A stretch of 64,000 nucleotides of DNA from Paracyclopina nana (lineage: Eukaryota; Arthropoda; Copepoda; Cyclopoida; Cyclopettidae), in NCBI GenBank assembly GCA_019096065.1, contig JAGUCH010000001.1, positions 13,888,001 through 13,952,000 of the forward strand, read 5' to 3'. A model generated the notes under the pieces. That model searched no databases and was not told the DNA's origin. It saw nothing but the letters and a program-made list of their open reading frames with translations. A program made the position numbers and the translations under genes. Each line of letters begins with the position of its first letter. The stretch's first letter is position 1. This document shows, one piece after another, positions 1 to 10,342 of this stretch.

Positions 1-707
1 AGAAGGCCTACAGAATGGACATCAATAAATATGCCATCACGAGGGCCATAAGCCGGGCCAAGCGAAATCCGCTCTCGGTCTTTGGCAAAAATCAACTCCT
101 CTGGGACCTGGGCCTTCCCGTAGAAAGCATGAACAATTTGGCGGCTGTGAAGCGAAAAGTCGCAGAGTTGGACAAGCAATTCGATTTGGTGCTGATAGCC
201 GAGAGATTTGACGAGTCTTTGCTGCTGCTGCAAAGCCTATTATGCTGGCAAGTCACAGACATCACATATCTCAAGCTGAATGAGAGAAAGCAAAGCTCCA
301 AGTCTGTCATTACTCTGAAAACGCGATATCTCCTCAAGCAATGGCTCTGGGCTGACTACGTTCTCTACGATCACTTCAAGGAGAAATTGGACAAACGTTT
401 GAGCCAGATCTCCACTGAGGCATTTCAATCTCGCATCAATGCTTTCCATGCCACCAACAAGCAGCTTCACTCGAAGTGTGTCCTCGTCAAAGGGGACAAC
501 AAATTCCTGACTGGCAAGTACAAAATGGCCTTGCCTATTGTGCTGGGCTATGTCGTCGATGAATCAAAGCCTGGCTGTGATTTGTATGCCATTTCCGAGC
601 CAAATTTCGCCTTTCTCATCCACGACAGACAACGGAGCCAAGTGTCGCTCCGACGAAAGGTCAGAAACGCCATCGAACATATGCTGGATATGGTCGGAAT
701 CGCTTGA
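1..707 (+). CDS. Galactose-3-O-sulfotransferase-like protein, C-terminal part (partial)
   Basis: The frame is open from the window edge (first full codon at 3) to the TGA at 705-707, so this is the last coding exon or exons of a gene that starts outside. The segment FDLVLIAERFDESLLLL followed by LLCW and a D-x-x-Y-x-K-L-N stretch is characteristic of the Gal-3-O-sulfotransferase (GAL3ST, cerebroside sulfotransferase) family. These are Golgi type II enzymes that move sulfate from PAPS to the 3-OH of galactose on glycolipids or glycans. The PAPS-binding N-terminal part and the membrane anchor are not in the window. A methionine at 15 exists but is unlikely to be the start, because the homologous region is C-terminal. 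The gene ends only 44 bases from the stop codon of the convergent protease homolog, so their 3' UTRs probably overlap. Family assignment is fairly sure; the exact acceptor sugar cannot be told. Confidence 0.75.
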   Translation, partial: KAYRMDINKYAITRAISRAKRNPLSVFGKNQLLWDLGLPVESMNNLAAVKRKVAELDKQFDLVLIAERFDESLLLLQSLLCWQVTDITYLKLNERKQSSKSVITLKTRYLLKQWLWADYVLYDHFKEKLDKRLSQISTEAFQSRINAFHATNKQLHSKCVLVKGDNKFLTGKYKMALPIVLGYVVDESKPGCDLYAISEPNFAFLIHDRQRSQVSLRRKVRNAIEHMLDMVGIA

Positions 708-750
708 GAATGTGATATAGTAGGATTATTATTTTGTTGCTCAAATACAT

Positions 751-3353
751 TTAGCCTCTGATGTTGTTCGAATGTGCTCCGTTGATGAAATCCATGTAGT
801 GATGAACGTTGACATAGACACCAGGTACATCAGGATTGGCACAGCCCACGCCCCAAGCTACCAATCCGACCACGTGCCAATGTCCGGAATCGGATTGGCA
901 GACCAGAGCTGAGCCACCATCTCCGTCGCAAGCGTCCTTGCCAGCCTCACCTCCCGCGCAAATTTCTCCGGGGTGAAGTGAGAATCGTCTGCCAATGCTG
1001 GGATCGTCTCTGGAGAGCTCCTGTTTGAGTCGGTCCTCGCAACGTTTCCTGTCGTAAATGGGCACATCAACTTTGCGTTGAATGAATGAAAATTGGCCCT
1101 TTTCCGCATCCTTGCCCCATCCAGCGACCCAGCACCTAGAAAAGGGCATCAATATTGAAAAAAAGGATACACTATTGATCTCTGTGGGCTTACCTCACTC
1201 CCGTCCCATTGTTGAATTTAAAGTCAAACATGTTGGCACAAGCGGGAAAGCAAGCCGCGTTGACTCCGTTATTGTTGAGGAGGTCAATGGGCTTGTCCAC
1301 CAGAAGGACAGCAATGTCATTGGAAAGTCGATCGGGGTTGAAGTTGGGATGCTTGATGAAGCTGGTCACGACAAACTCTTGGTGCTTTTGCTTCTCTGCA
1401 TTGGTGAAGTCACTTGCGTCATACTCAATGATTCTCACTTTGAGGCCTCTGGAAGCGCGAGAAGAGCATCTCGTAATTATATTCATCTCGAAATTGCTTG
1501 CAATGACTCAGCTTTTCCCCGAAAACCTGATGATGATGGCGGAAAATAGTCTCGGCAAATTATGCAAATCACTAGAGCTTTGGAGAGTTCTTTGATCAAA
1601 ACTGGCGTAAAAGCCATCATCATCAAAGGCAACGAGCTTAAAATAGTAGCGCTTAATAATTACTCACTCATCCCGCTTAAGGCTGTTGAGCTTATGGGCT
1701 GCAGTGATAACTTTCCTCGTCCCGCTAACAATGTCGTTGCTGTTGGTCTGAGGGACAATGACACAGGAGCCCAAGAATCGGTTCTTGTCTGTGAGCATGA
1801 GGCAGGCCCATGGGAACTCCTCGGGGCTGGCTTGGCCACTTTTAAGGTTGAAAAGGGGCTTAAAGGAGCGTTGGCCGCACTGCTTGAGTCCGCCATTGAC
1901 GGAAAGGTTTTCGCGGCATCCTTGCCTCCACGCAACCTGAGCATCGAGGCCGAATTGGACCAGAGGAATGCATGAGCTTCCAAGAGTGTTCATGTCATTT
2001 GGTGTTGCATAGCAACATTGTTGCGTCCCTGTTGGGCATTGACTACCTTTGTTGTTGGCCACGAGGTCATCATTGGGAGGCTACAAGCAATATCGGCATA
2101 AATAATGCATCAATGGAAAAAACGACGAAAATCATTAGGAGAAAGTAGGGATCATGAATGCAGCCATTACAAGCTTACAAGATTGGCCGGCAGGTGGCGC
2201 AGCTGCAATACAAACGCAAGGCGCCATCTAGTAAAAAGCTTTTTTTAAAATGCAGTGAATATTATATTATTCTGGTAGGCTTCCGGGAAAAACAAGAAAT
2301 GGTCATTGGATTGCCAGTTATGGTAAAAAACAATTGTGGTTGCGGCCATGTACTACGGCGTACGAACGTGACTTTTTCGTAATAGAGCATCCACCTTTAT
2401 GATATTGCTTCTTGAAGCAAGAAGGAGAGAGGAAGATGATATGATATCAAAGTGATCTTGATTGTGCCGCAAATGGTCCATAAAAATCAATTGTAGTGGG
2501 TATATTGCTATTGGAGCATTACTTACATTGTTTACAATTCTCGTGTTGATATCCAGAGGATCGATGGCGTCATCCTCGGAATCCTTTCCTCTAGGCTTGA
2601 TTAATCCACCCTGAAAGAAGTGGTGTGAGCAGCCGCAAGAGAGTAAAAATAGCTACATGCAACTTACAAATCCAGCCTCTTGGTTTGCGTTGCGGGGATC
2701 AGGGCAAAAGTTTCCACTGGCACAGCAACAAGCTGGTCCATTTTGAAAGTTGCCAAATTGACCACTGTTGCTATTTGGCGGAACTGGAACTCGACCTTGC
2801 TGGCCACTTCCGAGTGGATCAACTCCTATTTCATCATTACAATAAAAATTATTCAGCTTTATTTGGTACATCCTCAATCAAGCAAAAAGAAATCTTTTTT
2901 ATATAACCACAAGCCAAGTGAACTTTTAAAAAGAGCGCTGTCACATAAATCAAATTTTTAAATTATCAAACCGAGCAGCGCTTCGTTGCTCTCCTATTTT
3001 TGACATTAACTCAATAACTGTTGCAGCTGACAATAAAGATTCGATCGTTTTTATTATGTATTACGGCGAAAAAGCCATTTTCCCCGGTGAGCTGCATTTG
3101 AAATGCGGCAGCTGCGACATCTATTAGAAAGCACGCGCGTCATTAAGAAGATACCTCGAGTGCTTTACTTGATTTTACCTAATTGACTGGCAAGCAGTCC
3201 ATTTCCTCCTCCCAATCTGGTTAGAACTGAATCCTCCTCAGTACTTGGCGTGGTATTGTCTTCCTCGGCCTCCTCCCCAAACGTTATAGCTTGACCGTTC
3301 ACTGCATGGCTTTTTGTGCTAAGCAGGAACAAAAATAGGAGTGCACACAACAT
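751..3353 (-). CDS. Clip-like serine protease homolog, catalytically inactive (Ser to Gly)
   Basis: Six coding exons on the minus strand (high to low): 3353-3179, 2825-2668, 2610-2527, 2080-1668, 1448-1194, 1135-751. They sum to 1470 nt, 489 aa, with consistent phases and GT-AG borders. The start is followed by a hydrophobic signal peptide (MLCALLFLFLLS). Residues about 60-200 hold an acidic linker and cysteine-rich modules (PACCCASGNFCP; CPTGTQQCCY) like the clip-type region of PPAF-II/masquerade-like proteins. The trypsin-like domain keeps His268 (VITAAHKL) and Asp321 (NDIAVL), but the nucleophile is Gly435 in DACDGDGGSALVC instead of GDSGG. Family knowledge: such secreted homologs act as cofactors in prophenoloxidase activation, pattern binding or cell adhesion, not as proteases. 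An acceptor just upstream of the ATG (TTTTTTCAG, near 3380) indicates an intron in the 5' UTR. The exact immune role is inference. Confidence 0.88.
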
Positions 3354-4566
3354 TTTGAGCAGGAAGTCCCCTCGACCGCTGAAAAAAGAACGTGCTAGAA
3401 TATCACTCCAAGAAATGAGAATGCAACGAGAATAGAAATTAGCCAAAGGTCACCGACTTGTTTTCAGCTATCGCGAAATTAGGATAAGCTCAATTCAATT
3501 TGCATTGAGTATAATTACAGTTGTTACCTGCCGTTGTTGCTAGTGAGAATAGTGTAAGTTATATAAATATCTGATGCTGGCCGTCTATCTTGGACGAGTG
3601 AACTGGTCAAAGAACCTCATCTAGAACCAGATTTATTGCATATACCAACATTTACGAACGAGTGCTCGCGCCAAGGAAGTTTACGACTTCTTGCTTTTCT
3701 GGGAATTCCATTTTTGGTGGAACCGAGCGTGCCAACAACTGTGCTTGAGGACCTCATTTTGCTGAATTTGCGGCCTAATTACACGCAAGTAGACCGGGCT
3801 AAAATATGGGCTTGGGGGTAATAAGCAAATATGAAACTTGAGGCCTTGTAAATGCGAGAGATGCACAAACAGCACACTTTACAGATGACGAGGTGAACTG
3901 GATTTTGCATTTAACTCATCCATTGGCCAGAAACCAGATTTGAGGTAGTTGCGGCGATTGTTTCCCCTAATTGATGCCTTGAGCTTATATTGACGTTTTC
4001 CTAATGCGTTATAAGACGCTAGCTGCTGCACGAGAAGCTGCAACAACTAATCCTTGCGAGGAGCTTACTTACGCAATCATGATTGAGAGAAAGAAAAACT
4101 TGTGGAGGCGATTTTATTCATTGATATTGGCTGTTTTAAAGTACCGCTCATTCTATATTGAATTTGAAACCGATATTTGATTTTGTTTCGCAAAAGAGAT
4201 CCAGGCATTCCAACATTGTTTTAAATACTCCTCAACAAGAACTCTACATGTGCAAGCAATTGTGCAAATTCGCAAGGTAGAAGTTGCATTGATTTGAAAA
4301 CGATTCATGCTGTTGCACACGTTACTGCTACTACTAGCTCAAAGCGACTTTTAAGCTTAAGGTTTAGCAGCGATACGGACGGATCAATACTCTCCCCATT
4401 CATAGTGGGAGCAGCTTTCGTACGAAGGCCGACGACAAAGGCCAGATCGGCGGCCTTTTGCCTTGCCAGCTCGGCAAACCTTCCGCTTTTGCTGCTGGCC
4501 CCTCCTCGAAGCAGCGAGCCGTACGCAGGAGCAAATGCGCTGCTCGCAGTGTAAGATATAGGCTAG

Positions 4567-4580
4567 CAGTGACGTCACTG
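4567..4580. promoter_or_regulatory. Palindromic CRE (CREB/ATF site) upstream of G-alpha-o
   Basis: The 14-base perfect palindrome CAGTGACGTCACTG contains the full CRE octamer TGACGTCA at 4570-4577, about 1.0 kb upstream of the G-alpha-o start codon. Seen directly. Function as a CREB/ATF site is inferred from the consensus. Confidence 0.45.
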
Positions 4581-4727
4581 AGCCTATATCCCTTGCTAAA
4601 TAGCCGGCTACCACAATTTCGAGTGAAATGAAGTGTGCCCACAGAAAACATTTCGATGCCACATATTGCCTCAGAAATGCATGGCAGCCTTCAGTAAGAG
4701 TGGAAACCGTCGTTTTGGAACGGGCAA

Positions 4728-4735
4728 TGACGTCA
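4728..4735. promoter_or_regulatory. Second full CRE octamer upstream of G-alpha-o
   Basis: A second TGACGTCA octamer sits 158 bases after the first, some 165 bases before a candidate initiator. Two full octamers in under 200 bases in front of a G-protein gene is more than expected by chance, but occupancy is unknown. Confidence 0.42.
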
Positions 4736-4896
4736 GGGGGCGAAGCGGAGAGCAATTGAGCATTAGCTTTCCTCTTCAATGACAAGTGTGCTCGCCTGCT
4801 CTCCTCCTCGTAGAGAGAAAGCTTTTTCTCTCTTTTCCGCAAGCTCCTGCCGAGAGCCGCTCGATTGCCCAGCCTCGCCAGCCTCGTCTGCATAGC

Positions 4897-5570
4897 TCAG
4901 TCAGTCGGGGGGCACGACGTTCGAGTTGAACATCACGGACACATTGCTTGTCGAATTTTGCCCAAGACGAGACGAGCAGCAGCAGAAGAAGTAGTGGCAT
5001 CAAACGAGTTTGGTGACTGTAGTTGTACAAACTCGTTTTGTTCCCCATCGCGCTGCTACAGTGGTCGTGACTGACGGCGGCCGGAGGATACTACGGGGGA
5101 CTTGATGCTCATGGTGGTGGCCAACAGGACGTTTTCCTCCACCCTCCTCGCCAACTCGAGCAGCTCGCAGCAACACTTTCAGTGACAGTGGAGGCGGGAC
5201 CCCGCCCACCTCCACTCCCACCCAAAGTGCACACAAGAAGAGGTACGCTACATTTATCACCAACAGCCTCTCTATAATTACTCAAAGCATGCCTTCGCAC
5301 CATTGCAGTACCGTCATCGGCATGAAGTGAGGCATCTAGGGCGTGTCGTCCATGGCAGACCAAGAATGATCATCAGGGCACGGCCCCGATTCAACGTTAC
5401 ACCTCCATGAGCGAAGCTGACCAGCGAAGCGGACAGAGAAGCTAAGAAGCAGAAGCAGCAGCAGCAGCAGCAACCAACAGACTCATCGCACTATAGCCCG
5501 AAGAAATCAATTGATGCCCATCTGCGGCGGCTCGACATCGACCTTGACCTCGTGTACACCAAACTTCATC
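4897..5570 (+). promoter_or_regulatory. Candidate initiator and 5' leader of the G-alpha-o gene
   Basis: Two overlapping arthropod initiator matches (TCAGTC at 4897 and 4901) are followed by a GC-rich stretch with CAG/CAA runs (about 5446-5477) up to the start codon at 5571. A match to the downstream promoter element lies near +28 of the second site. This would give a 5' UTR of about 670 bases; an intron inside it is possible (donor-like GTACGC near 5242). Several upstream ATGs occur (for example 5105 and 5287), so the leader may also restrain translation. The start site is inferred, not shown. Confidence 0.35.
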
Positions 5571-7631
5571 ATGGGATGTGCCATGTCAGCCGAGGAGCGG
5601 GCCTCCAGGGCCCGCAGCAAGCAGATCGAGAAGAACCTCAAGGAGGATGGCATCCAGGCTGCCAAGGACATCAAATTGCTCCTTTTAGGTACTTGAGCTA
5701 CTTTCATGCAGGCAGCTTACCAGAAGTATCGCATTACACTAGCATTGTCATAATGTGTGCGCTTACATTAGCGTTATCTTTGATGACTCATTTGGCGAGA
5801 GGCCTTAGCTGAACCAATTTAGCCTTGCTACATGACACACACGAAATGCTTGGTAATAGGCCGTCATGTCTTATGCACGCTCGCATTTCTTTCTAGGCCA
5901 AACTTCGATACATATATATTTTATGGAAAAGTAAATTGGACGCCGACGACAAGCACAATAGTAGCAAGCTAAAACATCTGTTACAACTTCAAAAGAAAGC
6001 ATAAGCTTTTTTAAGGGTATCAACACATAGTAGCTCTTTGTTTATAATAGCGAGATTTCCAGCCGCCTCTTATATTCTCACAAAACATTATTGGGCACAG
6101 CACGCGAGCTGCGAAATCGTTGTCTTTTTGTGCCGCCGCGTGGCGCCACCAGGCCTACTATGGGCTATAATTTTCTAAATTACAAATCTACTCTTTTTGC
6201 AGGTGCTGGCGAGTCTGGAAAAAGCACAATTGTCAAACAGATGAAGTGAGTACAACGAAAACACACCATATGATGCTAATTTCAAAATAGGAAAATTGTA
6301 CAGAATTCAGAGTAGCAGAGGAAAAACATGTCGCATTTTGAGTCCCCAGTAGCTGACATTTGCCGCAATCTCTTTTTCCAGGATCATTCACGAGAGCGGA
6401 TTCACAGTAGAGGACTTCAAGCAATATCGACCGGTCGTCTACAGCAACACAATTCAGTCCTTGGTTGCAATTTTGCGAGCCATGCCGAATCTCGGAATTG
6501 CTTTTGCAGACGAGGATCGAGAGGTAGGCAGAGTAAAATGTTGCGAAAGAGCAATCTACAGATCCTTTGTGCGTTACAGGGCGACGCGAAAATGGTGATG
6601 GACGTTGTGTCACGTATGGAAGACACGGAGCCTTTCTCGGAAGAGCTGTTGGCAGGAATGAAACGACTCTGGGTGGACAAGGGCGTTCAGGAATGCTTTT
6701 CGCGATCCAATGAGTACCAACTGAACGACTCTGCCAAGTAGTAAGTTGACATGCACCAATCTAGAGCAAAAAGTTTGGAGCACATAATTGAATTAGAAAG
6801 TTCGAGCGAGGTTGGCTGCCAATTTGAAAATCCTCTCCATTTCAGTTTCTTGGATGATCTCGACCGTCTCGGTGCCAAGGAGTATCAGCCCACCGAGCAG
6901 GACATTCTAAGGACTCGTGTCAAGACCACTGGCATCGTCGAAGTCCACTTTTCCTTCAAGAACCTGAACTTCAAGTACGTTTCTACCACCATTCAAATTT
7001 CCCTCTTTCACATTTTATGCTCTCACAGGCTGTTTGACGTTGGAGGCCAGCGGTCTGAACGAAAAAAGTGGATCCACTGCTTTGAAGATGTCACAGCCAT
7101 CATTTTCTGTGTGGCCATGTCGGAGTACGACCAAGTGCTGCACGAAGATGAAACGACTGTGAGTATACCATTACTAATGTACAACCAAAAGGACATCAAA
7201 GTCATTATTGCGTCTCCTCCATTCAATAGAACCGTATGCAAGAGAGTCTCAAGTTATTTGATTCCATCTGCAACAATAAATGGTTTGGCGACACCTCAAT
7301 CATTCTCTTTCTCAACAAGAAGGACTTATTCGAGGAAAAAATCCTCCGATCTCCACTGACCATTTGTTTCCCAGAATACACAGGTAAAACAGGGCTCAGT
7401 TTCCTTATGGCACATGATATGACGATTTTTGGTTGATTTGCAGGGGCTCAAGAGTATGGAGAGGCTGCTGCGTACATTCAGGCCCAGTTTGAGGCCAAGA
7501 ATAAGTCAACAGCCAAAGAGATTTACTGTCACATGACTTGTGCTACCGACACACAAAACGTCCAGTTCGTCTTTGACGCTGTTACGGATGTGATCATTGC
7601 CAACAACCTCCGAGGTTGCGGCCTCTATTAA
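5571..7631 (+). CDS. Galphao: Heterotrimeric G-protein alpha subunit, Go class
   Basis: Eight coding exons: 5571-5688, 6203-6245, 6382-6523, 6580-6740, 6846-6974, 7029-7158, 7230-7383, 7444-7631. They total 1065 nt and exactly 354 aa, the usual Go-alpha length. Visible features: MGC N-terminus (myristoylated Gly2, palmitoylated Cys3), P-loop GAGESGKST at 40-48, switch I around [10 protein letters not shown], switch [18 protein letters not shown] and TCAT guanine-binding motifs, and the C-terminus NNLRGCGLY with the pertussis-toxin cysteine at position 351. The ending GCGLY and the stretch [22 protein letters not shown] place it with Go rather than Gi, Gq or Gs. It couples seven-transmembrane receptors to G-beta-gamma signalling at the inner plasma membrane, mainly in neurons. 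Insect orthologs have two alternative first coding exons; I found only one here. Intron 1 (514 bases) is the longest. Confidence 0.97.
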
Positions 7632-10282
7632 ACTGAGGCTACCGCCTTCACTGGAGTCGAAGAAGAGCCACGATAGTATTTCTTTGCTTGCCCCCCAATC
7701 ATCCATACGCATCATTAAGTTTCAGCCACGTTTTCACATCATCAGTTCTGGCAGAATTTATCATGACAGCTACCACCGTACGATGCTTTCTACGGGTACC
7801 ACACTCCAACCACTTTTCAAAATAGCATATTATTTCAAAATCGCTGCTCTGCGGACATCACCAAGGTCTCCTCGACTGGTTGATCCTATCGGACCTCAGG
7901 ATTGGCTATTGTCGATGCTTTGGACCTTGCCACGAGTCGCACGCGTGAGCAGAGAGTCTTGAGTTGTGATAGCTTTTTAGTTTCGTTATTATCGTGGCCA
8001 AGCAGATGAGAGTCGGTGAAAACCATACCCACCCACAAGAGCTAACTAATTTATTGGCTTAAATGTCATTTCCCAACATAGAGCAGAAAACGAGACCATC
8101 ATTTCTGAGACCAACCAACCCAAAGCGCAAATAATGAATGTTTTCTCGAAGCAAACTCGAGACCATGGGCTACTAAATATTAAACACACACACAAAAAAA
8201 ACATTCTTACGACGATTGTATACGCAACGTACAAAACACTGAACTACACGCGCAAAACGAACAACTGTCTACTACAAGTTTGAATTCCACGAAAAATCGA
8301 GCATATTGTCGAAGTAAAGAAACAAAATGGAATAGATTCTGTGTAACCAACAAACATTGTCACTACTCATTTCAACGTCATGCTTGATCCACCTTTTTGG
8401 GTGGACACACAGAGCAAGTAGGGTCAGGGCTTTCACGAAGAAATGCATTGAACAGCACCAAAATAGAGTGGCACTCGGGTATGAATGAATGTTCCTTGCT
8501 TCTCCGTACTGAGCTTCCTAAAAAAGAATTCTCTACGTCCCTAAAGCCTTTTGAAAAAAGTTAACGCTGAAAATAGAGCAGAATGTACACTACATAGAAG
8601 AAGCAATCAAATCAACATCCTAAGGGATTTTCCACGATTTCTCTTTAGCAAGCGGAAACTTCCACCATTTCATATGAAGTGCCCCTTATGGTTATTAAAA
8701 ATTACGCGGAGCAGCAAGTAAGGCTGCAGCGTGTAATGAGAAATGTTGCAGCATTCATTCGGTGGCAAGTTTTGATTAAAATTTCAGCACATTTTCCAAT
8801 GATTAGCTCCGGCCCCGTTCATCTCTTATCCCCACTTGTGATTGATCAAACCTAAATATGTCAAAGTTGTCTATACGCAAGCGATTCAATTCAAGTTTGC
8901 TGATTGCTGATAGTGATAAAAGGCGTGGTAGGTCTGGACGATTAGTGGTAACAGTGTTAAAATGCACAAGCTTTAAAAAGGAAGGCAAAATGTCGAGAGA
9001 ACATCGTCTTCCATAAGCTCGCAGCAGCTTCCAATGGAAAGCAAAGAGTTTGAAAATAGTTTCGGTAGCTTTCTTGGCTTCTTCAAGCTATGCTATCTAC
9101 TCGCATCCTCATTAGTACATGTACGTAAGAACCATATTGCGTAACGTAATATTATATGAGCGAGCCTAGTAGATGGAAAATTTATGCTTTGGATGAGGCC
9201 TCATTTCTATTTTATAAGGCCATTGTAAGTCATTAGATATGAGAAATTATAATCTGGCCATGATCATGATAATTTAAAAGAATTTATTATAAATTAGGCA
9301 GGCTCAGGAACGACGAGCTGAGTACAAAGATAAAAAGACTCATTTTGGCGGCTCTATGAAGAAGCCTTGCAGCTTATAAGTGCAAATAATTGGACCCAAA
9401 AACGTGAGATGCGTTGATAAGCATGAATTTGCCATGCATCAATTATCCATCATCACTAACCGGTCCCTTAAGTCATACTAATGGAAAATTACTTGTACAT
9501 GTTAATCACAAGATCATCCGTGCGAGGAGTGAGGCAGTAGTTGAAAGGCCTTTTTAGTCGCTCCTAATTTGCCTGAGCTGTGCTCATTGCTGTTAGCTTG
9601 CAGGTTATCTGAAAAACCATCAGGAGAAGCTTGACTAAACTAGTTAAAAGCCGAGTGGTTGATTAACCTGTCTCTTACATTCTAAGTACGCTTACTTAAT
9701 GCTCGGTTACCTTGGCCTATTCCCAAATAAAAAACGAAGCAACCTGAATGCAATTTACAATTAATGGGTTAATTGAGCCCAAACTAACGGCAACCACAAT
9801 TACGCTAGCCAGCTGCCAGCATAATAGACAATTTAAATTGTTTGATCCATTTTTTGGCTATTTAGCTAATCCTAATAAGAAAAAACAATATTTTATATTG
9901 AGGATTACATATCTTAAGCAAAACTACGATTTTATGACCTCGCGAGCTGCTTTTACGTACATTTATTGTCGCATTCAAGCGAACTTTTCTTGTCGTCGTT
10001 TCCCTTGTAAACGAGGATGACTTTTACACAGAAAAAACGAATTCCTCATATTTTTGCTGCAAGAATACCGCTTACGTGAATCATCTGCTCCAATATCAAT
10101 TCTATTTCCAACTCCTCTAAAGAAACGTTTGCATAATTCCTCACGAAGAGCGAAAAATTTCCATAGGAAACAGCCTCACTTATCATTTTAAGTGATTGAG
10201 ACTAGCCCAATTTTCACGACGCGTGAAAAGTTGCCGTCACGTGGGAAGGGAACTTGACGCGTCACCGCAAAATGCGTCTCGC
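7632..10282. other. G-alpha-o 3' UTR and intergenic region
   Basis: After the G-alpha-o stop there is AT-rich sequence with no convincing coding exon. ATTAAA hexamers near 8178 and 8775 are possible poly(A) signals. From about 9000 the sequence is plain intergenic DNA; the open frame at 9748-10020 has no recognisable similarity and an AT-driven composition. The last 100 bases are the proximal promoter of the cotransporter gene. Confidence 0.45.
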
Positions 10283-10290
10283 TATATAAA
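10283..10290 (+). promoter_or_regulatory. TATA box of the SLC12 cotransporter gene
   Basis: TATATAAA lies 53-60 bases before the start codon at 10343. A start site about 30 bases downstream would fall near 10313-10320 and give a very short 5' UTR of about 25 bases. Its position directly upstream of the coding exon supports it as the core promoter. Confidence 0.6.
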
Positions 10291-10342
10291 AGAATGGGAC
10301 CTTTACGATGTGCGCTAATTGAAACCCGATCGCCAAACAAGA

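Larger units (their letters stand above)
3381..4893. other. Intergenic region between divergent protease homolog and G-alpha-o genes
   Basis: No ORF here looks like a gene; the open frames at 4294-4893 overlap on both strands and match nothing I recognise. The part next to 3380 should hold the 5' UTR exon and promoter of the minus-strand protease homolog, and the part from about 4500 becomes GC-richer toward the G-alpha-o promoter. Two cAMP-response-element octamers lie in it (separate entries). Confidence 0.5.

Noticed and set aside
1562-1975. Plus-strand 137-codon frame
   Set aside because: Shadow of the protease homolog exon 1668-2080, which has cysteine-rich and protease motifs on the other strand.
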